Shown here: positions 55,849-63,624 of the stretch, in pieces | Layout of the letters: each line of letters starts with the position of its first letter | Numbering within the stretch: position 1 is the stretch's first letter | NCBI GenBank assembly: GCA_910588635.1 | Contig: CAJUPW010000005.1 | Location: 48,650-112,649 of the forward strand | Reading direction: 5' to 3' | Length of the DNA: 64,000 nt | Origin: an uncultured Oscillospiraceae bacterium | GTDB taxonomy: Bacteria; Bacillota; Clostridia; Oscillospirales; Oscillospiraceae | Notes under the pieces: model-generated | The model's input: only the letters and a program-made list of their open reading frames with translations | Database searches by the model: none | Told to the model about the DNA's origin: nothing | Translations under genes and position numbers: made by a program

Positions 55849-57108
55849 CTACAGTACCCGGCAATTTACGCTGCCGTCCGATAGGGTCAATTTCAGCTTG
55901 TCTCCGGAGGCCACATCGGCGGCGGAGAGCACCGCTTTTCCGTCCTCTCGCCGGGCGATGGCGTAGCCCCGGCCCAGCACCTTCAACGGACTCATAGCAT
56001 CCAGGGCGGCAGCCAGAGCGTTGAGCCGCTCCCGGCGCTGTGCGACGGTTCGGGCCGCGCTGCCGAGGAGTGCGGCAGACAGGGCGGACAACCGCTCACG
56101 CTGGCCGGCCGCAGCGTGGCGCAGGCCGTGAACCAGACGGCTGCTCTGAAAATCCAGCAGCAGCCGCTTCTCCCGAAAGTAGGAGGCCGGCTCCGTCATA
56201 GGGCGGCTGGCGGCCAGCCGGTCCAGCCTCTGCCGGTACCGAGCCAGCCGGACAGACAGCGCTCCCCCCAGCCGCTCCCCGTCCCCCAGCAAGGCGGCGT
56301 ATATCTCATTCTGATCCGGGACAGCCAGCTCGGCGGCGTTGGAGGGGGTGGAGGCCCGACGGTCAGCCACAAAGTCGGCGATGGTCACGTCGGGCTCATG
56401 GCCCACAGCGGAGATAACGGGAATTTCCGAGCTGTAGATGGCCCGGGCCACTACCTCCTCGTTGAAGGCCCACAGGTCCTCCATGGAGCCGCCCCCCCGG
56501 CCGGTGATAATCAGATCGGCGGCCCGGTGCAGGTTGGCCCATTTGATGGCGGCGGCAATCTCCCGAGGAGCCTCCTCCCCCTGGACCCGTACCGGGATCA
56601 CACAGACCTCCGACAGGGGCCACCGGGCTCCCAGAATACGGATCATGTCCCGCACCGCCGCCCCGGCGGGCGAGGTGACGAGAGCAATTTTCCTGGGAAA
56701 TAATGGTGTCTCTTTCTTGTGGGCCGGGTCGAAGAGGCCCTCCCGAGCCAGCTTCTCCTTCAGCTGCTCAAAGGCCAGAGCCAAGTCTCCCACCCCCTCG
56801 GGGGTGAGCCGGGCACAGTACATCTGGTACTGCCCATCCCGGGGAAAGACGGTCACCCGGCCGGCGGCAATCACCTGCATTCCGTTCTCTGGCCGGAACC
56901 GCAAGAACTGGGCGTCACTGCGGAACATGACGCACCGCAGCGCCCCCTCCCCATCCTTCAAGGTAAAGTAGTGATGCCCCGAGGGGTACATCTTGTAGTT
57001 GGACAGCTCCCCCCGCACCAGCAGCCGGGACAGGAGGTGGTCCCGATCCATCATATTTTTAAGGTACTGGCCCACCTGGCTGGGGGTCAAAACGGCGTCC
57101 TCTCTCAT
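55849..57108 (-). CDS. xseA: Exodeoxyribonuclease VII large subunit
   Basis: 419 residues from ATG 57108 (GGGAGGG 7 nt upstream). An N-terminal OB fold (LSRLLVRGELSNYKMYPSGH) is followed by the catalytic core with GRGGGSMEDLWAFN and SAVGHEPD, a coiled-coil region and C-terminal VLGRGYAI. It degrades single-stranded DNA with XseB. It overlaps the TsaD-like gene by 4 nt. Confidence 0.95.
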   Translation of the reverse strand: MREDAVLTPSQVGQYLKNMMDRDHLLSRLLVRGELSNYKMYPSGHHYFTLKDGEGALRCVMFRSDAQFLRFRPENGMQVIAAGRVTVFPRDGQYQMYCARLTPEGVGDLALAFEQLKEKLAREGLFDPAHKKETPLFPRKIALVTSPAGAAVRDMIRILGARWPLSEVCVIPVRVQGEEAPREIAAAIKWANLHRAADLIITGRGGGSMEDLWAFNEEVVARAIYSSEIPVISAVGHEPDVTIADFVADRRASTPSNAAELAVPDQNEIYAALLGDGERLGGALSVRLARYRQRLDRLAASRPMTEPASYFREKRLLLDFQSSRLVHGLRHAAAGQRERLSALSAALLGSAARTVAQRRERLNALAAALDAMSPLKVLGRGYAIARREDGKAVLSAADVASGDKLKLTLSDGSVNCRVL

Positions 57109-58028
57109 AGCCATCCCTCCCACCGGGCCGCCCTCCAGGTGAGAATGGCCGTTCCCAAGGCGTTGTCGGTGGAATACTGGGGCTGGGCAAACGCAGCCCC
57201 GGTCAGCGCTGCCCGCAGCTGAGAATTAGAGGCTACCCCACCGGAGCACAGCACCGGCAGACCAGGATAGCGTTTCTGTGCCTCTGCGGTGACCCGGCAC
57301 ACCACGCCGACAACGGTGGCGATGGCAAAGCGGGCGATGTTGGCCGGGGACTCCCCCCGTTCTGCCAGGGCCTTAACCTGGTTCTCCATCCCGGACAGGG
57401 AAAAGGTCAGCCCGTCCAGCCTGATCGAAAAAGCAACAGCGGACCCGTCCTGTCGGGACAGCTCGTCCAGGGCCTTACCCGCCGGGAATTGCAGCCCGAG
57501 CAGCAAGCCGGTGCGGTCGATGAGCTGGCCGGCGGACAGGTCGCTGGTCCCTCCGATAATTTCAGCCTCCACCGCATAGTCCTTTGGCTTTACAAGCAGC
57601 AGTTCGGTCGTGCCTCCGGACAGATGCCAGGCCAGGAAGGGGGCGTCCAGCAGCTCCGCCCGCCCGGCGGACCAGGCGGCGGCGGCCAGATGCCCTTGCT
57701 GGTGGGAGTGGGCATAAAAGGGGACTCCCAGAGCCGCGGCAATCCCCCGGCCCTGGCCCTCGCCTGCCAAAAAACAGGGCATATAGGAACCATCCACCGC
57801 TCTGGGACGGGTGGACGCTCCCACGGCCTGAACGCCTTGCCTCCCCCCCAGCAGCTCCTCCAGCAGCAAAGGCAAGCGCTTCACATGCTGGAACAGCGCG
57901 TCGCTCTGCCGCAAGCCCAGCTCTCCGGGGCGCACATCCAGCAGACGGCCGACATTCCGCCCCCTCTCCCCGTCAAAGATAGCGGCCGAGGTGGTATAGT
58001 TGCTGGTGTCCAGCCCTAAAACCGGCAT
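57105..58028 (-). CDS. TsaD-like protein (peptidase M22/ASKHA family)
   Basis: 307 residues of the Kae1/TsaD fold. The start VLGLDTSNYTTSAAI is the phosphate-1 loop, and HSHQQGHLAAA keeps the HxxxH metal ligands (HQQGH). HLSGGTTELLLV and SGGVASNSQLRAAL are also conserved. It is a paralogue of the tRNA t6A enzyme that commonly sits in the clostridial nusB-xseA cluster; its own function is not established. It overlaps nusB by 1 nt and xseA by 4 nt. Confidence 0.85.
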   Translation of the reverse strand: MPVLGLDTSNYTTSAAIFDGERGRNVGRLLDVRPGELGLRQSDALFQHVKRLPLLLEELLGGRQGVQAVGASTRPRAVDGSYMPCFLAGEGQGRGIAAALGVPFYAHSHQQGHLAAAAWSAGRAELLDAPFLAWHLSGGTTELLLVKPKDYAVEAEIIGGTSDLSAGQLIDRTGLLLGLQFPAGKALDELSRQDGSAVAFSIRLDGLTFSLSGMENQVKALAERGESPANIARFAIATVVGVVCRVTAEAQKRYPGLPVLCSGGVASNSQLRAALTGAAFAQPQYSTDNALGTAILTWRAARWEGWL

Positions 58029-58519
58029 TACTCCTCCCCCTCCGGGGCTTTTTTCTCCGGCTTGGGCGGGGTGTCCTCAAACTCCGCGCGGACAAAGGTG
58101 CCCAGAATGCCGTTGACAAAGGACACCACCTCCGCTGGCTCGTACTTTTTGGCAATCTCCACCGCCTCGTTGATGGCGGCGGCGTTGGGAATTCCCGGCA
58201 TATAGAGCACCTCATACATGGCGGTGCGCATCACCGCCGCCGCCATACGGGGAATACGGGCGAAGGCCCAGCCCACCGAATAGCGGCCGATAAAGTCGTC
58301 CAGCTCCGGACCGTGGGCGAATACCCCCTGAACCAGCTGCCGTATGTACTGCTCCTGCTTCTCGTTGGGAAACTGGGCGTAAAGAGGCAGCTCCTCCGCC
58401 AGCTCCTGAAAGCGCTCCCGGGTCAGCTCCGCATCCAGAATCTCCTGGGCGCTGCGGGTGTCAAAGCCCAGAGCAAAAATAATATGAACGGCGATCTCTC
58501 TCGCACTGCTTCTTGTCAT
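58028..58519 (-). CDS. nusB: Transcription antitermination factor NusB
   Basis: 163 residues, all-helical. RSSAREIAVHIIFALGF at the start and AAVMRTAMYEVLYMPGIPNA near 95-114 are family signatures, as is INEAVEIAKKYEPAEVVSFVNGILG (positions about 116-140). It acts in rRNA antitermination with NusE. It is the first gene of the minus-strand operon running to recN. A TATAAT-like box lies near 58558-58566 upstream, but the -35 is poor. Confidence 0.94.
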   Translation of the reverse strand: MTRSSAREIAVHIIFALGFDTRSAQEILDAELTRERFQELAEELPLYAQFPNEKQEQYIRQLVQGVFAHGPELDDFIGRYSVGWAFARIPRMAAAVMRTAMYEVLYMPGIPNAAAINEAVEIAKKYEPAEVVSFVNGILGTFVRAEFEDTPPKPEKKAPEGEE

Positions 58520-58739
58520 AGGTACGGCCTCCTAATTTTGGTCCATAAACTTCCTAGAGTATTATATACATGAATATACAAAAAGAAAAGCCCTATTTTT
58601 GATAAAATTTTCAGGGCCCGCCCGGGCCTGCCGGTTCGGCGGGAAACGACAGAAAAAAGACCGCCCCAAGGCGATCTTACAAAAAGTCAGTCACATCTTC
58701 CGGCGCGTCCGCGTAGCATGGAAAAAAGGAGGTCCTGTT

Positions 58740-59237
58740 ATGACGCTGCGCCCCTATGGCCGGGAGGCGGCGGTGGCCTATGCCCACCGCTGGGCCTACC
58801 ACCGGAACCCGGATTTTTACAACTTCGACACCCTCGGGGGCGACTGCACCAATTTCGCCTCCCAGTGCCTCTACGCCGGCTCCGGAGTAATGAACTACAC
58901 CCCCACCTTCGGCTGGTACTACAACAGCCAGTACAGCCGGGCTCCCGCCTGGACCGGCGTCCCCTTCTTTTACAACTTTCTCACCCGGAGCAAAAAGAGT
59001 CCCGGCCCTGTGGGCGCGGAGGTCTCCATAGACGAGGTCCAGCCCGGCGACTTCGTCCAGATCAGCTTTTCCGGCAGGATTTTCTCCCACAACCCGGTGG
59101 TGGTGGCGGTAAAAGGACCAGCGCTTCCGGAAAACATCCTGGTGGCCGCCCACTCCGACGACGCGGACTACCGTCCCCTGTCCACCTATCCCGTTCAGGC
59201 GGTGCGGTTCCTGCACATTTTGGGGGTAAACCGTTGA
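58740..59237 (+). CDS. Amidase-like domain protein (Amidase_6 family)
   Basis: 165 residues from ATG 58740 (AAAAAGGAGG upstream). The conserved papain-like core is seen in GGDCTNFASQCLYAGSG with the catalytic Cys and FGWYYNSQYS, and the His region near FSHNPVVVAVKG. Related domains occur in clostridial and bacillar cell-wall or spore proteins. There is no signal peptide, so it acts inside the cell or forespore unless exported otherwise. A radical SAM gene follows 49 nt downstream. Confidence 0.85.
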   Translation: MTLRPYGREAAVAYAHRWAYHRNPDFYNFDTLGGDCTNFASQCLYAGSGVMNYTPTFGWYYNSQYSRAPAWTGVPFFYNFLTRSKKSPGPVGAEVSIDEVQPGDFVQISFSGRIFSHNPVVVAVKGPALPENILVAAHSDDADYRPLSTYPVQAVRFLHILGVNR

Positions 59238-59286
59238 CCTGAACCCACCCCCGTGGTAGGATGGGGTGAGAAAGGGGGCGGGGCCG

Positions 59287-60129
59287 GTGAGGACCCTTCG
59301 CAAGGCTTATCTGGAGATTACCAATGTCTGCAACCTGTCCTGTGCATTCTGTCCGGGCACCCGCAGGCCGGCCTCGTTTCTGTCCCCGGAGGACTTCCAT
59401 ACCCTGGCCGCTGGTCTGCGGCCCCATACGCAGTACCTCTATCTCCATCTCATGGGGGAGCCGCTGCTCCACCCCCGGCTGGACGCGGTCCTGTCCCAGG
59501 CGGAAGAGCTGGGCTTTCATGTCATGCTCACCACCAACGGCACGCTGCTGGGACAGCGGCAAAACCTGCTGCTGTCCAGCCCGGCAGTGAAAAAGGTGAG
59601 CGTCTCCCTCCACTCCTTCGAGGGCAGCCAGAGGGAAGGGCTGACGGACTATCTGACCGAATGCCTTTCCTTCGCCAAGGCGGCCGGGGAGGCTGGAAAA
59701 AAGTGCGCCTTGCGGCTATGGAACCTGGGAGAGGCCCACGGGTACAACCGCCTGAATGGGGATATCCTGGCCGCGCTGGAGAAAGCATTTTCTCCCCCCT
59801 GGACCGAGGGCCGGCGGGGGACCACCCTCGCCCCCAACGTCTTTTTGGAGTGGGGCGAACGGTTCGACTGGCCCGACCTGTCCGCCGGCGATGGACAGCC
59901 CCCCACCTTCTGCTACGGACTTCGGGACCAGGTGGGGGTGCTGGTGGACGGGACGGTGGTGCCTTGCTGCCTGGACCACGAGGGCGATATCCCGCTGGGC
60001 AATCTGTTTCAGAACAGCTTGAAGGAAATTCTGGATACCCCCCGGGCCCAGGCGGTGTATGACGGCTTTTCTCAGGGACAGGCCCGGGAGCCCCTGTGCC
60101 GGAAGTGCGGCTTCGCCAGAAGATTTTAG
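59287..60129 (+). CDS. Radical SAM/SPASM-type protein
   Basis: 280 residues from GTG 59287 (AAAGGGGG 8 nt upstream). The CNLSCAFC motif at about residues 13-20 binds the catalytic [4Fe-4S] cluster, and HLMGEPLLHPRL and LTTNGTLL follow the barrel. A short C-terminal cysteine set, VVPCCLDHEGDIPLGN and CRKCGF, resembles a truncated SPASM/twitch domain. No small precursor peptide is obvious beside it. The substrate is unknown; it may pair with the amidase-like gene upstream. Confidence 0.88.
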   Translation: MRTLRKAYLEITNVCNLSCAFCPGTRRPASFLSPEDFHTLAAGLRPHTQYLYLHLMGEPLLHPRLDAVLSQAEELGFHVMLTTNGTLLGQRQNLLLSSPAVKKVSVSLHSFEGSQREGLTDYLTECLSFAKAAGEAGKKCALRLWNLGEAHGYNRLNGDILAALEKAFSPPWTEGRRGTTLAPNVFLEWGERFDWPDLSAGDGQPPTFCYGLRDQVGVLVDGTVVPCCLDHEGDIPLGNLFQNSLKEILDTPRAQAVYDGFSQGQAREPLCRKCGFARRF

Positions 60130-60911
60130 CCAAGCGCCCACTGAATCACGCCTTTGACCCAGCCCCACATGTGGGGAAACTCCGATTTCACCGCATACCA
60201 AACGTCCTCTATGTGATACCCATACTGCTGGAGGTACGGAAAAGCACCGGACGCCTCATTTGTTCCCACCGCAACGTGTCCGAAGGCGGAGCCGCCGATA
60301 GCCAGCCCTGTGGACCAGGCCCCGCCGCCGACGGCAAGGTAGTTAGAAAAGGCCCCGCCGCCGATGGCAAGCCACTGTCCTACCGCACATCCGCCCACCG
60401 CAAAGCCTCCAACGGCCAGTCCGCCCAGAGCCGCCAGTCCAAAGCTGACGCCGCCCAGCGCAAACAGCAGCCCCAAACTGAGCCCTCCAAAGGAGAGCAG
60501 TCCCAGAGAACAGCTGCCCAGGGCCACCACCCCCACCGCGCAGTTGCCGATGGCGATGATTCCCTTGGCCAGCCGGGGACCATATCCAAATCGGACATGA
60601 ATCAACGGCAGGCCAAATACCTTTACAGGGCTGATGTACTCATACAAAATCCCCCCGACGCACGCTCTGGACGGCTTCTCAGGTACCTCCCAGGGATCCG
60701 GCCGCCCCCCCACTGCCTCCAGACCCACCAGCTGGTCGATGGACATCCCAAACAGCCGGGACAGCTCCACTAGCTTCTCCAGCTCTGGGGTGCTCTGTCC
60801 CATCTCCCACTTGGACACCGTCTGACGGGTGACGCCAACCTGATTGCCTAGCTCCTCCTGGGACCAGCCACGCTGGCGGCGCAAAGTCATTAAGTGCTCC
60901 GCAAAGTTCAT
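60126..60911 (-). CDS. Xre-type regulator with glycine-rich repeat C-terminal domain
   Basis: 261 residues. An N-terminal HTH (EELGNQVGVTRQTVSKWEMG at about 20-39) is followed by a linker, then about 100 residues (roughly 112-215) of a repeated hydrophobic-glycine pattern such as GGLAVGGFAVGGCAVG and LAIGGGAFSNYLAVGGGA, with a period near ten residues. The repeats could form a membrane-embedded or beta-roll-like structure. No known ligand domain was recognised. It overlaps the radical SAM stop by 4 nt from the opposite strand. Confidence 0.85.
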   Translation of the reverse strand: MNFAEHLMTLRRQRGWSQEELGNQVGVTRQTVSKWEMGQSTPELEKLVELSRLFGMSIDQLVGLEAVGGRPDPWEVPEKPSRACVGGILYEYISPVKVFGLPLIHVRFGYGPRLAKGIIAIGNCAVGVVALGSCSLGLLSFGGLSLGLLFALGGVSFGLAALGGLAVGGFAVGGCAVGQWLAIGGGAFSNYLAVGGGAWSTGLAIGGSAFGHVAVGTNEASGAFPYLQQYGYHIEDVWYAVKSEFPHMWGWVKGVIQWALG

Positions 60912-60936
60912 AATAAAACCCTCCTTGTCTGCCCCT

Positions 60937-60997
60937 ACAATAGCAGGTTCTCCCCCGCAGCGTCAACCAAAAGCCCCTGGAAATCTGTCAACCAAAC
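60937..60997 (-). promoter_or_regulatory. Promoter and repeated operator boxes of the Xre gene
   Basis: Minus strand TTGACG (60961-60966), an 18-nt spacer and TATTGT (60937-60942). The box GTCAACCAAA occurs at 60962 and 60987 on the plus strand, with a related GTCAACAAAA at 61048; the first overlaps the -35. It is probably an autoregulatory operator. Confidence 0.6.
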
Positions 60998-61008
60998 TTA
61001 ACATAGCG

Positions 61009-61048
61009 CCAAACAGCCCTGTGGAAGGACCTCCACAGGGCTGTTTGG
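61009..61048. repeat. Perfect 17-bp inverted repeat
   Basis: 61009-61025 and 61032-61048 are exact inverted copies around AGGACC. There is no T run on either strand, so it is a weak terminator at best. It lies between the Xre and AraC genes. Confidence 0.85.
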
Positions 61049-61065
61049 TCAACAAAAACTAGTTT

Positions 61066-61920
61066 TTATTTACCGTTTGCCTTTTGAATGGGCAGCCAGA
61101 CCTGAAACCGCTGCTCCTCCGCACCCGGCTCGCTCTGATAGACCTCCACGTCCGGGGCCTGGGCCCACTCGTAACCCGAATCGGGCAGCCACTCGGAGAC
61201 AATCCGCTTCTGCAGCTCCTGGATGGCAGTGGGCTGCTGTCCCGTACCGGAGAACACCGCCCAGGTGGCGGCGGGCACCGTCCATGCGTGGGTCCCCTCC
61301 GGGGCCGGCGCATTGGAGGCCACCGCGATATAGTAGTAGTTTTCTTCATCCCGGTGACAAGTACTTACCCCTAACACTCCTGGTATCTCAGGGTCTATCA
61401 GTGGAATCAGCGCTCCGACCCTCTGCCCTACCTCTGCCCAGAACCGGGGCACCATCTGAAAACTCTCCTCCGCGTCAATTGCGAGAGGTGTGCGGAATCC
61501 GACAATGCGGAATTCTCCCCGACTTACGATCTGGTATTCCATTTCAGTGTCTCCTTTGAGTACAAATTTGAAGCGGATACGTGGAAAGGCTTTCAGCTTT
61601 ACCCCATCTTGTTTTGCAAGGGATGGGGCCAAACCGTGGACCGCCTGGAAGGCCCGGTTGAAGGCGGTGGGCGAGTCGTAGCCGTAGCGCAAGGCCACAT
61701 CCAGTACCTTATCCCCCGCCCGCAGGTCCGCCGCGGCCCTGGTCATGCGCCTCCGGCGGATATACTCCTTCAGGGGTACGCCGGCCAGATAGGAGAACAT
61801 CCGCTGAAAGTGATAGGGGGAACAGCCGGCCAGCCGGCCCAGCTCCTCCAGGCTGATCTCCCCGTCCAGGTTTTCCTCCAGATAGTCCAGCGCCTTGTTC
61901 CAATGCTTCAGCCAATCCAT
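61066..61920 (-). CDS. AraC family regulator with GyrI-like effector domain
   Basis: 284 residues from ATG 61920 (AAGGAG 9 nt upstream). The N-terminal AraC DNA-binding domain has two HTH units (ISLEELGRLAGCSPYHFQRM and VLDVALRYGYDSPTAFNRAF). The C-terminal GyrI-like small-molecule-binding domain starts near 130 (EYQIVSRGEFRIVGFRTP). This is the MarA/Rob-type layout of drug- or metabolite-sensing activators. The target is unknown. It stands alone. Confidence 0.93.
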   Translation of the reverse strand: MDWLKHWNKALDYLEENLDGEISLEELGRLAGCSPYHFQRMFSYLAGVPLKEYIRRRRMTRAAADLRAGDKVLDVALRYGYDSPTAFNRAFQAVHGLAPSLAKQDGVKLKAFPRIRFKFVLKGDTEMEYQIVSRGEFRIVGFRTPLAIDAEESFQMVPRFWAEVGQRVGALIPLIDPEIPGVLGVSTCHRDEENYYYIAVASNAPAPEGTHAWTVPAATWAVFSGTGQQPTAIQELQKRIVSEWLPDSGYEWAQAPDVEVYQSEPGAEEQRFQVWLPIQKANGK

Positions 61921-61989
61921 CACAATCAACTCCTTGTTTCAAAGAATAGCCCCTTGTCTCTGTCCTGTCCTCGCTTTTTCGGTGCAGAA

Positions 61990-62016
61990 AAAGGGAGCGC
62001 TTAAAGCGCTCCCTTT
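61990..62016. terminator. Bidirectional terminator between fba and the AraC gene
   Basis: AAAGGGAGCGC pairs with GCGCTCCCTTT around TTAA (61990-62016), with A and T runs on both sides; it mainly ends the fba transcript. Confidence 0.88.
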
Positions 62017-62030
62017 TCATCGTGGGTGAT

Positions 62031-62999
62031 TCAGGCCTTGCCGGCGCAGCCCAGCACGTTCACCAGCTTGTGGCGAACGGTCTCCTTGATGTTGGCCCGG
62101 GCGGGCTTGAGGTACTGACGGGGATCGAAATGATCGGGATGCTCGTCAAAATACTGACGGACGGTGCCGGTCATGGTCAGACGCAGGTCGGAGTCGATGT
62201 TGATCTTGCACACGGCGCTCTTGGCGGCCTCACGCAGCTGCTCCTCGGGGATGCCCACAGCGTCGGGCATCTTGCCGCCGTGGCTGTTGACCATCTTCAC
62301 ATACTCCTGGGGCACGCTGGAGGAGCCGTGGAGCACGATGGGGAACTCAGGCAGGCGCTTGACAATCTCTTCCAGAATGTCGAAGCGCAGCGGGGGCGGA
62401 ACCAGAATGCCCTTCTCGTTGCGGGTGCACTGCTCGGGCTTGAACTTGAAAGCGCCATGGCTGGTGCCGATGGCGATCGCCAGAGAGTCGCAGCCGGTCT
62501 TGGAGACAAACTCCTCCACCTCTTCGGGGCGGGTGTAGTGGGAGGCCTCGGCGGAGACGTTCACGTCATCCTCCACACCGGCCAGAGCGCCCAGCTCGGC
62601 CTCGACGACCACGCCGTGGTCGTGGGCGTACTTGACAACTTCCTTGGTGCCCTCGATGTTCTCGGCAAAGGGCTTGGAGGACAGGTCGATCATGACGGAG
62701 GTGAAGCCGTCGTCGATGCAGGACTTGCAGGTCTCGAAGCTGTCGCCGTGGTCCAGATGGAGCACGATGGGAATTTCGGGGCACTCGATGACGGCGGCCT
62801 CAACCAGCTTCACCAGGTAGGTGCGGTTGGCGTAGGCCCGGGCTCCCTTGGAGACCTGGAGAATCACAGGGGCCTTCTCCTCGCGGCAGGCCTCGGTAAT
62901 GCCCTGAATGATCTCCATGTTGTTGACGTTGAAAGCGCCGATGGCGTAACCGCCGTGGTAGGCCTTCTTAAACATTTCGGTAGAAGTAACAAGGGGCAT
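62031..62999 (-). CDS. fba: Class II fructose-1,6-bisphosphate aldolase
   Basis: 322 residues. Zinc ligands are visible in VLHLDHGDSF, ELGALAG and HGSSSVP, with the substrate loop AIGTSHGAFKF. It splits fructose-1,6-bisphosphate in glycolysis. The codon use is strongly optimised, which fits high expression. It has its own promoter and terminator; the pfp-type gene lies divergently 600 nt away. Confidence 0.97.
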   Translation of the reverse strand: MPLVTSTEMFKKAYHGGYAIGAFNVNNMEIIQGITEACREEKAPVILQVSKGARAYANRTYLVKLVEAAVIECPEIPIVLHLDHGDSFETCKSCIDDGFTSVMIDLSSKPFAENIEGTKEVVKYAHDHGVVVEAELGALAGVEDDVNVSAEASHYTRPEEVEEFVSKTGCDSLAIAIGTSHGAFKFKPEQCTRNEKGILVPPPLRFDILEEIVKRLPEFPIVLHGSSSVPQEYVKMVNSHGGKMPDAVGIPEEQLREAAKSAVCKINIDSDLRLTMTGTVRQYFDEHPDHFDPRQYLKPARANIKETVRHKLVNVLGCAGKA

Positions 63000-63031
63000 G
63001 GGAATAACCTCCTTATAATTTAGTCCCTTTT

Positions 63032-63059
63032 ATTTTACCACATTTTCCCCAGATTGCAA
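63032..63059 (-). promoter_or_regulatory. Promoter of fba
   Basis: Minus strand TTGCAA (63054-63059), a 16-nt spacer and TAAAAT (63032-63037). Confidence 0.68.
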
Positions 63060-63131
63060 CATACCAGCGGGAAAAAACTCCCGCCGGACAGGCTTTGCTT
63101 TTGTGGGATTTGTGAATCAATCATTCTTAGT

Positions 63132-63446
63132 CTATTTTTTTATCCGGTCTCCGGTATTGATATAGATTATACCGCCAATGCTTACAGCAAATACCATACC
63201 GAGTCCAAGCCATAAAATCCACATTCGATTGAATATATCACTCAACAGGATCACAAAGAAACACCCCGCAAGAGCAAACATCAGTTTACTCATGCACCTG
63301 CACAGCTTCTTCTCATCAATCTTTTCTTTTTCGGCTTTTGAGGCGGTGTTGTAGCCGGCAATCAAAAAAGCGCCCTTTCCCTTCAAAAACACGATGCCCA
63401 ATATCACGAGCAACCCGACAACCGCTCCATGAATCATCAAAAGCAT
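63132..63446 (-). CDS. DUF3784 family small membrane protein
   Basis: 104 residues with three helices (about 5-21, 55-70 and 73-95). The FLKGKGAFLIAGYNTASKAE motif between helix 1 and 2 is the family signature. The function is unknown. Its AT-rich codon use differs from the neighbouring glycolytic genes. Confidence 0.85.
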   Translation of the reverse strand: MLLMIHGAVVGLLVILGIVFLKGKGAFLIAGYNTASKAEKEKIDEKKLCRCMSKLMFALAGCFFVILLSDIFNRMWILWLGLGMVFAVSIGGIIYINTGDRIKK

Positions 63447-63534
63447 AACATTTCCCTCTCCTAATTTCTATTTTCTACTCTGATTTTACCATTACCACCC
63501 CTATAATTCAAGACAAGGTCGGCTATTCTTCCCG

Positions 63535-63563
63535 TTTACAAGAGGGGAAATTTTTGCTACAAT
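63535..63563 (+). promoter_or_regulatory. Promoter of the phosphofructokinase gene
   Basis: TTTACA at 63535-63540, a 17-nt spacer and TACAAT at 63558-63563. Confidence 0.72.
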
Positions 63564-63624
63564 ACTCTTGCATCAAACTATGACCCACTCCACAGAGGAT
63601 ATTTTGAATTTGGAGGTATTCAAC

